Origin: Candidatus Avedoeria danica
GTDB taxonomy: Bacteria; Chloroflexota; Anaerolineae; Epilineales; Epilineaceae
Direction of reading: 5' to 3'
DNA length: 64,000 nt
Assembly: GCA_016703025.1 (NCBI GenBank)
Contig: JADJCV010000004.1
Span: 186,001-250,000 of the forward strand
Shown here: in pieces, positions 16,215 through 25,471 of the stretch
Layout of the letters: each line of letters opens with the position of its first letter
Position numbering within the stretch: position 1 is the first letter of the stretch
The notes under the pieces: model-generated
The model's input: the letters and a program-made list of their open reading frames with translations, nothing else
Databases searched by the model: none
Told to the model about the DNA's origin: nothing
Made by a program: the position numbers and the translations under genes

Positions 16215-17838
16215 ATGCCCACCCCCCAAGACCGCGCCCGCGTCCCCGACGAGCTCCACCGCCTCGGCGGCCTGCGCCCCGGCGTCTCGCGCGAGGTCGC
16301 CCGCCGGACGGGCGTGCCGGAAGCCGATGTATACGGCGTCGGCAGCTTCTTCCACCTCCTGGCCGAGCCGGACGTCGACGTGCGCGTCTGCCAAGGGCTA
16401 TCGTGCCAACTCGCCGGAGCCGACGCGCTGCTCGAGGCGGCGCGCGCGAGCGGCCTGCGCGCGGAGGGCTGCCAGTGCCTCGCGGCGTGCGACAAACCCG
16501 CGGCCATCCTGCGCGGCCGGCGTGTGCTGCCGGCGGTGATGTCCGCCGAGATCGCGGCAGCCGGCGGCGACTTCACGGCGCTGTTCTCGGCCCAGGCGCC
16601 GGGCGACCTGTGGATGGGCACGATCGGACCCCTCGACGCCGATCCGGAGTCGCTGGCGATGAACCTGATGGCCGAGCCCGACTGGTCGGGCGCGGCGCTT
16701 GCGCGCGCGGCCGAAATCGGGCCGGGCGGCCTCGTCGCTGAGCTCGAAGCGGCAGGGCTGCAGGGCCGCGGCGGGGCCGGGTTCCCGGCGCACATCAAGT
16801 GGAAGGGCGTGATCGGCCAACCCGAGACCGTCCGCTACGTCGTGCTGAACGCCGACGAGGGCGAGCCGGGGACGTTCAAGGACCGCGAGGTGCTCCTGCG
16901 CCGGCCGGACCTCGTCATCGAGGGCCTCGCGATCGCCGCGCGGGCCGTCGGAGCCACGGCCGTCTACCTGTACCTGCGCGGCGAGTGGGAGATCCCGTGG
17001 CGCGTCGTCGAAGACGCCATCGAACGGTTTCAAGTCAGCCGGCCTGCTGGACGGGCTGGACTTCCACATGCACGCCGGCCAGGGCGCCTACATCTGCGGC
17101 GAGGAGACGGCGCTCATCGAGGCACTGGAGGGCAAGCGCGGGATGCCGCGGCTCCGGCCGCCGTTCCCGGTCGAGGTCGGGCTGTTCGGCAAGCCGACGC
17201 TCGTCCACAACGTCGAGACGATCGCGTGCGTGCCCGGGATCGTCCGGCGCGGCGGGGCGTGGTTCAAGGCGCTCGGCCGGACGGCCCCCGGCACGAAGCT
17301 GTACTGCGTGAGCGGCCACGTGAATCATCCGGGCGTGTACGAAATGCCGATCGGGATCACGCTCGACGAGCTCGCGGCCGCTGCAGGCGGCTACGTCGGC
17401 AACCTCCTCGCGTTCTCCCCCGGCGGCGCCAGCTCCGGCTTCCTCCCGGCCTCCAAGCGCGACATCGCCCTGGACTTCCGGACGTTGGCCGACGAGGGCT
17501 CGATGCTCGGCTCGGCCGGCGTCGTCGTCCTGAACGACACTGTTAACATCCCTTGGGCAGTTGCGCACCAGCTTCGCTTCTTCGAGGCCGAGAGCTGCGG
17601 CCAATGCGCCCCGTGCCGGATCGGCACCCGCTTCCAGCGCGAGAGCCTGGATCGGTATCTCGATGCCACGCGAGCGCCTGTGGGCGCCGATGCCCTCGCG
17701 CACGTCGCCGAGGTGGCGTGGCAGATGAACGAGGGGTCGATCTGTGGCCTCGGGCAGGCGGCGTCGTTGCCGCTGACGACGGCGCTCAGGTGGTTCCCGG
17801 AGGCGTTCAAGACCGCAAGCGACGCGTCCACCCCATAA
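16215..17838 (+). CDS. NuoE-NuoF fusion subunit of NAD-linked formate dehydrogenase (frameshifted)
   Basis: Diaphorase subunit passing electrons from FdhA to NAD via FMN. The N-terminal 140 residues are NuoE-like (helical PGVSREVARRTGVPEADVYGVGSFFHLL, then a thioredoxin-like [2Fe-2S] site VCQGLSC plus CQCLAACD). The rest is NuoF-like: GRGGAGFPAHIKW, NADEGEPGTFKDRE, GAYICGEETALIEALEGKRG, LVHNVETI and the 4Fe-4S motif ESCGQCAPCRIGTRF. The reading frame breaks at the TTT of 17028-17030; removing one T restores ERFKSAGLLDGLDFHMH and gives about 540 residues. The homology is intact on both sides, so a sequencing slip is likelier than decay. The alternative is a true inactivating mutation. Confidence 0.88.
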
Positions 17839-17854
17839 GTCGTCGCACCCCAAT

Positions 17855-17908
17855 CCTCACCCCCCGACCCCCTCCCCCAAACTTGGGGGAGGGGGTCGGG
17901 GGGTGAGG
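17855..17908. repeat. Long perfect palindrome between the two dehydrogenase genes
   Basis: Two 26-base arms separated by AC: the left arm starts CCTCACCCCCCGACC and ends CTCCCCCAA, and the right is its exact complement. It can act as a strong mRNA hairpin after the first gene. The C-rich palindrome beginning CTCACCCCC is a type scattered in several bacterial genomes, from memory. Confidence 0.75.
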
Positions 17909-17953
17909 GCCTCAGGCCGCCGGCTGCTGTATCCCCAACGACTCCGTGCGACG

Positions 17954-17984
17954 TTGTTCCTCATTCGCCACTTCTGACTAAAAT
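17954..17984 (+). promoter_or_regulatory. Possible promoter before fdhA
   Basis: TTGTTC, 19 bases and TAAAAT lie about 30 bases before the fdhA ATG. The spacer is long and the -35 poor; the -10 is good for such GC-rich DNA. Confidence 0.35.
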
Positions 17985-18014
17985 GACTCCTCTCAAGCCC
18001 GTCTGGAGCGCCCG

Positions 18015-20980
18015 ATGGACCCGGACCCGAACCCAACCCTAACCGTCGACGGCCACCCCATCCCCTTCACCCCCGGCGAAACCGTCCTCGAAGTCGCCGC
18101 CCGCGCCGGCCGCGTCATCCCGACGCTCTGCCACGACCCGCGCCTCGACCCCGCCGGTGCCTGCCGCACATGCTTGGTCGAGATCGAGGGCTGGCGGCGC
18201 ATGGCCCCGTCGTGCGCCACGCCGGCCGCCGCGGGCATGGTCATCACGACGGACAACGAGCGGATCGCGCGCCACCGGCAGAGCCTGATGGCGCTCTACT
18301 TGGCCGATCACCCGCAAGGCTTCGTCGGCAGCGAGCTCGGCGCGCCGAGCGAGGTCTACCAGCTGGCCGAGCGCTACGGCGCGCCGCGCGACTGGCCGCG
18401 GCTCGAGCCCGTCCGCGAGGGCCGGCCGCTGGACGAGAACCCGTACATCCTCTTCGATGCCACCAAGTGCATCGCCTGCGCCCGCTGCACGCGCTACTGC
18501 GACGAGGTCGAGGGCGTCACGGCGATCACGCTCTCCGGGCGCGGCAGCCACACCACCATCACGACCGTCGACCAGATCTCGCTGTTGGACAGCACGTGCG
18601 AGATGTGCGGCGGCTGCATCGACACCTGCCCGACGGGGGCGATGGCCGAGAAGATCCCGCTCCTCACGCGCGCCAAGCCCGAGCGCGACCTCGTCAAGGT
18701 GCGCACGACGTGCAACTACTGCGGCGTCGGCTGCCAGATGGACCTGAACGTCGATCCCGAAGGCAACGGCGGGCGCGGGCAGGTCGTCAAGATCTCCAGC
18801 CCGCCGCCCGGCACGACGACGAACGACGGCAACCTGTGCGTGAAGGGGCGGTTCGCCTACGACTTCATCGACCACGAGGACCGGCTGACGACGCCGCTCG
18901 TGCGCGCGGAAGACGGGACGCTGCAGCCCGCATCGTGGGCGGAGGCGATCCGGCGCGCTGCCGAGGGGCTGATGGGCGTCGCCGCGACGCACGGCGCGGA
19001 CGCGCTGGCGTTCGTCTCGTCGTCGCGCTGCACGATGGAGGAGAACTACCTCGTCCAGAAGCTCTCGCGGGCGGTGTTCCAAACGAACAACATCCACCAA
19101 TGTGCGGCCACCTGACACGCCCCCACCGTGGCCGGTCTGGTCACAACGTTCGGTGCGGGCGCGATGACGAACTCCATCGGCGAGATTCGCGACGCGGACT
19201 TCCTGTTCGTCATCGGCAGCAACACTTCTGAGGCGCATCCGATCATCGCGATGGAGATGAAGCGCGCCGTGCGCCGCGGCGCCAAGCTCGTCGTGGCGGA
19301 TCCGCGCTCGATCTGGATGGCGTCCATCGCCGAGCGGCACCTGAAGCTGCGGCCGGGCACGGACGTCTGGCTGCTGAACGCGATGGCCAACGTCATCGTC
19401 ACCGAGGAACTGTGCGACGAGGCGTTCATCGCCGAGAGCACGGAGAACTTCGAGGCGGTCGTGGCGGCGGTCAAGGACTTCACGCCCGAGCAAGCCGAGA
19501 TCGTGACCGGCATCCCGGCCGAGGACATCCGCGCCACAGCGCGCGAGTACGCCACGACGAAGAAGGCGGGCATCTACTACACGCTCGGCATCACCGAGCA
19601 CAGCCACGGCACGGACAACGTGTACGCGCTCGCCAACCTCGTCCTCATGACCGGCCACCTCGGCTCGGAGTCGATGGGGATGAACCCGCTGCGCGGTCAA
19701 AACAACGTCCAGGGCGCCAACGACGCGGGCGCGACGCCGGTCTACTTCCCGGGCTACCAGCGCGCCGACGACGAGGCGGTCGTGGCGAAATACGAGGACA
19801 TCTGGGGCGTGCCGCTCTCCCGCACGCGCGGCCTGAACCTGAACGAGATGATGAAGGTGGCCGGCAAGCAGCTGAAGGGCTTCTTCATCATGGGCGAGGA
19901 CATCGTGTTGTCCGAGCCCAACGTCAGCCTGCTCGAAGAGGGCCTGAACAAGGTCGATTTCCTCGTTCTCCAGGACATCTTCCTGAACGAGACCGCCCGC
20001 TTCGCCGACGTCATCTTCCCAGCGGCGTGCTTCGCCGAGAAGGACGGCGTCTTCACGAACTCCGAGCGCCGCGTCCAGCTCGTGCGCAAGGGCGTCGAGC
20101 CGCCGGGCGAGGCGCGTGCGGACTGGGAGATCCTCGTCGAGCTGGCGCGGGCATGCGGGGCGGATTGGAACTACAACTCGGCCGCCGAGATCTACGCCGA
20201 GCTGGCGCGCGACGTGCCGCGCTTCGCGGGGATCAGCCACGAACGCATCGCCGAGGACGGCGGCCTCCAGTGGCCGTGCCCGACGCCGGACCATCCCGGT
20301 ACGAAGTTCCTGCACGAGGGCGGCAAGCTGCTCCGCGGGCGGGGGCTCTTCACGGCGGTGAGCTTCCGCCCGTCGGCCGAGGCCGAGGACACGGACTATC
20401 CGCTCCTCCTGTCCACCGGCCGCACGCTCTACCACTACAACTCGGCCACCCAGACCCGGCGCGAGCAGGGCGCTCATCACAAGCAGCCCGAGGCCTACAT
20501 CGAGCTACACCCCAAGGACGCGGGCCGGCGCGGGATCGTCGACGGCGACATGGTGACGGTGTCGACGCGTCGCGGGCACATCGAGTGCCGGGCGCTGCTG
20601 AGCCGGCAGGTACGGCGGGGGTGCATCTGGATGCCGTTCCACTTCGCCGAGGCGCGGGCGAACCTGCTGACGAACGACGTCGGGGATGCGGTGACGGGGA
20701 CGGCGGAGTACAAGGTTTGTGCGGCGGAGGTGAGCAAGGTCGTGGTGGCGGCAAACGGTCACGCGTCGCCGTCGTCGTCGGCGACGAAGGCGGATGGGCG
20801 GTTGTTGTTCCGGGGAAGCTACTACGCGGTGGACGGGCCGGGACCGGGGGAGGTGGACGAGGCGGCGATGGCGGGGGTGCCGCCGACAACCCCCCCCTCC
20901 GGGGGGGGAATGGGGGCGGGGGGGGGGGGGGGGGCGGGGCCGCGCGGGGGGGGCCCCCAGAGGAACGCGCGCGTGCGTGA
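18015..20980 (+). CDS. fdhA: FdhA, formate dehydrogenase alpha subunit, selenocysteine-containing
   Basis: Molybdenum (or tungsten) enzyme oxidising formate to CO2. In order: [2Fe-2S] ferredoxin domain (CHDPRLDPAGACRTC, residues 39-54), two ferredoxin clusters (CIACARCTRYC and CEMCGGCIDTCPTGA), the Fe4S4 of the molybdopterin domain (TTCNYCGVGCQMD), then the catalytic region. TGA at codon 367 (19113-19115) interrupts an otherwise continuous frame: CAAT-stop-HAPTVAGL aligns with the CARVU-HGPSVAGL of E. coli FdhF, so the stop falls exactly on the selenocysteine followed by the catalytic His. Homology continues to about KVCAAEVSKVV (near 20755). The real stop is uncertain because of a poly-G tract; 20980 is a stop in another frame after it. 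Confidence 0.92.
19113..19144 (+). promoter_or_regulatory. UGA (Sec) codon and SECIS-like hairpin in fdhA
   Basis: After TGA come 18 bases and then GGTCT held in a loop by a six-pair stem GTGGCC/GGTCAC (19128-19133 with 19139-19144; one G-U pair). The E. coli fdhF SECIS, from memory, has the same 18-base spacing and an apical GGUCU loop, which SelB recognises. This supports insertion of selenocysteine here rather than termination. Confidence 0.85.
20889..20957. other. Homopolymer-rich tract at the fdhA 3' end
   Basis: Runs of C and G (including a run of more than a dozen G) unlike coding DNA of this replicon. Base counts here are unlikely to be exact, so the frame of the fdhA end cannot be fixed. 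Confidence 0.7.
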
Positions 20981-21118
20981 TGGCCGGCAAGGCGGTCGAT
21001 GTCGACACGTCGGGCGGCGGAATTCAGAGGTGGTGCCCTCGCGACGGAACATCGCGCGGCCGGGACGTGTATCGACCCGGAATGCTCGTCATCGGAGCAC
21101 CACAAGGAGAACCGCACG

Positions 21119-21406
21119 ATGTTCCGCGTGTTCGCTGCTCTTCTATCCTTGGTCGCGGCGCTGGCCATCGCCGGCTGCACCGAGCAGGCCGACCGGATGC
21201 CCGGCGCCGCCCTGCCGCAGACGACGGACGGTGATCAGGCTGCCGTGGCCCCGCCCGACACTGCCGCCGGCGACGACAGCGCAGCCGTCGACATCGGCGC
21301 TGCCGTCAGCGATACGGCCGCCGACGTCGGGCGGCTGCGTGGGCCCCGCCCACCGCCCCCCCCCCCCCCCCGGGCGGCGAGGGCTCGCGCGGCGCGTGGG
21401 GGGTAG
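21119..21406 (+). CDS. Lipoprotein of unknown function, 3' end unreliable
   Basis: Opens MFRVFAALLSLVAALAIAGCTEQ: a basic start, hydrophobic core and lipobox LAIAGC, so it should be lipid-anchored at the cysteine (residue 20). The following 45 residues are Ala/Asp/Thr-rich (DTAAGDDSAAVDIGAAVSDTAADVG), a typical linker without fold. The ATG has AAGGAG nine bases upstream. The frame then enters the GC-only tract; the stop at 21404 may be an artefact. The segment might be the N-terminus of the carboxypeptidase next to it, in another frame. Confidence 0.65.
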   Translation: MFRVFAALLSLVAALAIAGCTEQADRMPGAALPQTTDGDQAAVAPPDTAAGDDSAAVDIGAAVSDTAADVGRLRGPRPPPPPPPRAARARAARGG

Positions 21407-21690
21407 GCGTGGGCGCGGCGGGCCCGGCCCGCCGGGGCCGGCCCCGCCCGCCGCCGCCCCCGCCCCGGGCCGCGGGGGCCGGGCCCCCCGGGGGGGGCGG
21501 GGGGGGCCCCCGCGGGGCCCCGGGCCCCCGGGCCCCGGGGCGGCCCGCCCGGGGGCCGGGGGGGGGCCCGCGCGGGGGGGGGGGGCCGGGGGGCGGGGGC
21601 CCCCGCGGGGGGGGGGCCGGGGGGCGCGGGGGCGGGGGGGGGGGGGGGGGGGGGCCCGGGCGGGGGGCCCGGGGGGGGGGGCGGGGGCCA
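21340..21690. other. Almost pure G/C low-complexity stretch
   Basis: About 350 bases with runs of up to a dozen or more G or C and almost no A or T. I find no credible gene in it. It separates the lipoprotein start from the carboxypeptidase and probably hides the true junction; misassembly or a base-calling artefact is the simplest reading. Confidence 0.7.
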
Positions 21691-24600
21691 CTGCATGCCG
21701 GGGTCTATTTGGGACCTCAGCCAGACGCAGGGGGGCCCTCGCTGTCCTCGCGCACTGTGTTGACAACCTGCAGGGACTCGGCCCCGCCGCGCGCCCAAGG
21801 TCAAGTCGTCCCGATCGCCCCCATCGTTTCAGCCCCACCCGTCGCCGTCGCCCTCGACCAATACACCGTCCACGTCGACGCCCCCGCCTTCGAGCGCCTC
21901 CGCCGCGAGGGCCGCGACATCGCCGCCGTCCGGCCGGCCGCAGGCGGCTACGACGTCGACCTCGTGCTCACGGCCGAGGATGCGCGCCGCCTCAAGGCGG
22001 ATCGCCGGCTGCCGATCGCCTTGTGGCGCGATACGCTCGGGCGCACGGCCTCGCAGCTGGCGGCCGAGCAGGCGGAGGACGGCTTTGCCGTCTGGCGGAA
22101 GTACGACGGGCCGGGTGGGTTTCGCGAGCAGGCCGACGAGATCGCCACGGCCCATCCGCAGCTCGTCAAGCACGTCGTCATCGGCACGTCGGTCCAGGGG
22201 CGGCCGATCGTCGCGCTCAAGGTGACGAAGGACGCGCGCACGACGCCGGACGGGACGCGGCCGGCCGTGCTCTACATGGCGCTGCAGCATGCGCGGGAGT
22301 GGATCGGCCCCGAGGTGGCGTGGCGGCTGCTCGAGCACTTCGTCGACGGGTACGGGACCGATGACGCAGTCACCGCACTTGTCGACTCCCGCGAGTTCTG
22401 GTTCGTGCCCGTCGCCAACCCGGACGGGTACGAGCACACGTTCACGGCCGACAACCGACTGTGGCGCAAGACGATGCGGGACAACAACGGCGACGGCGCG
22501 TTCGACCCGAACGACGGCGTCGACCCGAACCGCAACTACCCCGAGCACTGGGGGTACGACGAGGAGGGCTCGGGCAGCCAGCCGGGGGCGCAGACCTACC
22601 GCGGCCCGGCGGCGGGGTCGGAGCCCGAGACGCAGGCGATCGTCGGCCTGCTGGAGCGCGTCCCGTTCCAGTTCCTCGTGAACTACCACTCCGTGGCGCA
22701 GCTCATCCTCTACGGTCTCGGCTGGCAGGTCGAAACCGTCAGCGCCGATACGCCGATCCACGCGGCGCTGGCCGGCACGCCGGCCGAGCCTGCCATCCCA
22801 GGTTTCGTGCCCGAGCTCAGCGCCCGCCTCTACACGACCAACGGCGAGACGTGCGACTACGCGATCTCCGTCGCGCACGTCACGTGCTTCACGCCCGAGC
22901 TGAGCGACGGCGGCAGCGGCGGCGGGTTCGTCTTCCCGGACGACGAAGCGCTCGTGCAGGCGGAGTTCGTGAAGAACCTGCCATTTGCCATGGATATCGC
23001 CACCTCGGCCGCTGACCCGGCGCACCCCGTCAGCCACCTCGGCAACACCGTCGCGCCGTTCTACGTGGATGCCTTCACGACGTCGTACGGCGACCCGCAG
23101 CCCGTCCAGGTGAACGCCGCGCGCTACTTGGGCGACGTCACGCTGCACTACCGCATCGCCGGCGGCGCGGAGCAGACGGCGTCCACGGCGGAGTGGGACG
23201 GCGGAGAGCGATACGGCGACGCCGGCGACATCCACTACCACCGCGTCCGGGGCACCGTCACGGGGGCCAAGCCTGGCGACTCCGTGGAGGTCTGGTTCAC
23301 CGCCGGCGACGTGACGTCGACCGCCTTCACCTACACGTTGGCGTCCGACACGACCGCGCGCGTGCTCGTCGTCGCCGCCGAGGACTACACCGGTGCGTTC
23401 CCGACACACGCCAAGGCCGCTGGCCCGAGCCACCTCGCCGCCCACATCGACGCGCTCGCCGCCAACGGCATCGCCGCCGACGCCTACGACATCGACGCGC
23501 GCGGCCGCGTCGCGCCGCATCCGCTCGGTGTCCTCGGCCACTACGACGCCGTGCTGTGGTACACCGGCGACGACATCGCCACCGCCGCCCCCGGCATGGC
23601 GGGCGGCACGGTCTCGCGGCTGGCGAACGACACCGTGCTGGCGATGCGGGACTACGTGAACGAGGGCGGCAAGCTTCTCTACGCCGGCCAGTACGCGGGC
23701 TCGCAGTACGCCGCCGGATACGTCTTCGATCCCGAAAGCGATGTGCCGTGCGGTCCGGATCACCCGGAGGCGAACTGCGTCCCGCTGTCCAACGACTTCC
23801 TGCAGTACTACCTGGGCGCGTACACGTACGCCGGCCTGGCCCGACCGGGGTACACGTTCCCGAACCGCGCAGGCGACGGCACGGGCGGCGGCTTGTGGTC
23901 GGGCACGGGCGATGTCGTCGAGCACAGTGTGTGGCGTGACTTCGACCTGGCCGCGATGCAGGCGCCGGTCGTGTTCGCGTTCGACGCGGACTGGGACCTC
24001 GAGACGGACTGGGACAACGGCTACGTCGAAGCCTCGACCGACGGCGGATCGACGTGGACGGTGCTGCCCGAAATGGACGGACGAACCGTCGTCAGCACCG
24101 AGGAGTCGGACACGAACCTGGGTCCGGCGCTCAGCGGCGTCGGGCACGCGCGGCTGCGCTACGACGTGTCGACGTACGCCGGTCAGGCCGTGCGGCTCCG
24201 CCTGCGCTTCCTCTCCGACTGGGGCACGATCTCGGCCGGCTGGTGGGTCGACGCGTTGGCCGTGACGGACGCGTCCGGCGAGCGCTACCGCGACGACCTC
24301 GACGGCGCCGGCGACGCCGCCGGCTGGACGCTGGACGGCTGGTCACGCACCCCCGAGGTCGTCCCGCCCGTGCCGGTGGCCGACGGCCTCGGTGATGGCG
24401 ATCCGCTGGACGGCCTGCGCTGGTCGTTCGGCGGTGCCGGCGTCGTCACACCCACGCACAGCGCGGCGCTCTCTCCCACCAGCGGCACCCTTTCGATCGA
24501 CATCTACCCGCAGTTCGAGAGCCGCCTGACCGCGCTCTGGGCGGGTCAGGACGCCCCCGACGGCCAGTACTTCCTGGATTCGGGTCGCGTCGGCGAGGGC

Positions 24601-25335
24601 TACCTTCGGCTCATGCGCACGATCGACGTGCCGGCCGGAGCCGTTGCCGACAAGCGCCTGGTGTTCCGCATCAAGCACGGCGGCTACGACCCGTGGAACA
24701 CGGTGTTCGTCGAGGCGCACACGGTTGGGCAGGACGATTGGACGACGCTGCCCGATGCCAACGGCCACACCCGGACCGGCGCGCAGCTCTCGGCGTGCCG
24801 CTACGCTGACTGGTACACCCGCCATCCGCAGCTGGCGCACTACCTGACCCGCCAGGGCGAGCGCGTGCCGGTGAACTGCACGCCCACCGGCACGACCGGC
24901 ACCTGGCACGCCAGCAGCGGCGAATCCGCCGGTTGGGAGGAGTGGTCGATCGACCTCGCTCCGTTCGCCGGCAAGCAGGTCGAGGTCGCGATCAGCCACG
25001 TCAGCTGGGTGGACACGGCGGGCGTGGCGATCGACACGATCCGCATTCCGGGCGGCGCGATCGCGTCGTTCGAGGCCGGCTTGGACGGCTGGCGATCGGC
25101 CGGTCCGCCCGAAGGCAGCCCTGCCAACGCCAACGACTTCCGCCGCGTGACGGCCGCCGACAACCAGCCGGGTGCCGGGATCTCGACGCCGGACACCGTG
25201 TTCCTCGGCTTCGGGCTCGAGGGGATCGCCTCGACCGACCTGCGCAACGCCGTCGTCGGGCGCCTGATCCGCGGCCTCCTCGGGCCGGCGGAGCGGCGGC
25301 CGACGGTGTGGTTGCCGTGGGGGGAGAGGCCGTGA
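21691..25335 (+). CDS. Secreted M14 zinc carboxypeptidase with accessory domains (5' end undefined)
   Basis: Exported peptidase removing C-terminal residues from proteins. A propeptide-like region (YTVHVDAPAFERLRREGRDI, YDVDLVLTAEDARRLKAD) leads to the M14 domain: zinc site HAREWIGPE, VPVANPDGYEHTF, DPNRNYPEHWG, the third ligand in NYHSVAQ, and the catalytic Glu in TCFTPELS. Next is a strand-rich module (VTLHYRIAGGAEQ) and a region with VVAAEDYTGAFPTH and YRDDLDGAGDAAGWTLDGWSRTPEV, like the jelly-roll modules after immune-inhibitor A peptidases. The end is RPTVWLPWGERP. No start codon with a ribosome site is visible; the signal peptide must lie in or before the low-complexity stretch. The given start is only the first believable codon. 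Confidence 0.85.
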   Translation: MHAGVYLGPQPDAGGPSLSSRTVLTTCRDSAPPRAQGQVVPIAPIVSAPPVAVALDQYTVHVDAPAFERLRREGRDIAAVRPAAGGYDVDLVLTAEDARRLKADRRLPIALWRDTLGRTASQLAAEQAEDGFAVWRKYDGPGGFREQADEIATAHPQLVKHVVIGTSVQGRPIVALKVTKDARTTPDGTRPAVLYMALQHAREWIGPEVAWRLLEHFVDGYGTDDAVTALVDSREFWFVPVANPDGYEHTFTADNRLWRKTMRDNNGDGAFDPNDGVDPNRNYPEHWGYDEEGSGSQPGAQTYRGPAAGSEPETQAIVGLLERVPFQFLVNYHSVAQLILYGLGWQVETVSADTPIHAALAGTPAEPAIPGFVPELSARLYTTNGETCDYAISVAHVTCFTPELSDGGSGGGFVFPDDEALVQAEFVKNLPFAMDIATSAADPAHPVSHLGNTVAPFYVDAFTTSYGDPQPVQVNAARYLGDVTLHYRIAGGAEQTASTAEWDGGERYGDAGDIHYHRVRGTVTGAKPGDSVEVWFTAGDVTSTAFTYTLASDTTARVLVVAAEDYTGAFPTHAKAAGPSHLAAHIDALAANGIAADAYDIDARGRVAPHPLGVLGHYDAVLWYTGDDIATAAPGMAGGTVSRLANDTVLAMRDYVNEGGKLLYAGQYAGSQYAAGYVFDPESDVPCGPDHPEANCVPLSNDFLQYYLGAYTYAGLARPGYTFPNRAGDGTGGGLWSGTGDVVEHSVWRDFDLAAMQAPVVFAFDADWDLETDWDNGYVEASTDGGSTWTVLPEMDGRTVVSTEESDTNLGPALSGVGHARLRYDVSTYAGQAVRLRLRFLSDWGTISAGWWVDALAVTDASGERYRDDLDGAGDAAGWTLDGWSRTPEVVPPVPVADGLGDGDPLDGLRWSFGGAGVVTPTHSAALSPTSGTLSIDIYPQFESRLTALWAGQDAPDGQYFLDSGRVGEGYLRLMRTIDVPAGAVADKRLVFRIKHGGYDPWNTVFVEAHTVGQDDWTTLPDANGHTRTGAQLSACRYADWYTRHPQLAHYLTRQGERVPVNCTPTGTTGTWHASSGESAGWEEWSIDLAPFAGKQVEVAISHVSWVDTAGVAIDTIRIPGGAIASFEAGLDGWRSAGPPEGSPANANDFRRVTAADNQPGAGISTPDTVFLGFGLEGIASTDLRNAVVGRLIRGLLGPAERRPTVWLPWGERP

Positions 25336-25390
25336 CGGCGTTGTGCATCCACATTCCGATTCACGACCCTTGACCGCCCTGCGCTATGAC

Positions 25391-25428
25391 CATCGGTAGG
25401 GGCACGGCGTGCCGTGCCCCTACCGATG
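25391..25428. repeat. GTAGGGGC-family palindrome, complete copy
   Basis: CATCGGTAGGGGCACGGC and its complement GCCGTGCCCCTACCGATG, 18 bases each, face each other across GT. This is the longest perfect copy of the family and lies between two convergent genes, where it may also act as a terminator. Confidence 0.8.
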
Positions 25429-25471
25429 TCCGCGCGGAGGATCGCGCGGTTCGTTGCCCGCCGGATTGGGG

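Noticed and set aside
17028..17030. Programmed frameshift in the NuoE-NuoF fusion
   Set aside because: No slippery heptamer or downstream pseudoknot is apparent; a T-run indel is simpler.
19113..19115. fdhA as a pseudogene broken by a nonsense codon
   Set aside because: The stop is TGA, falls exactly on the known Sec position, and is followed by a SECIS-like hairpin at the right distance; homology resumes in the same frame.
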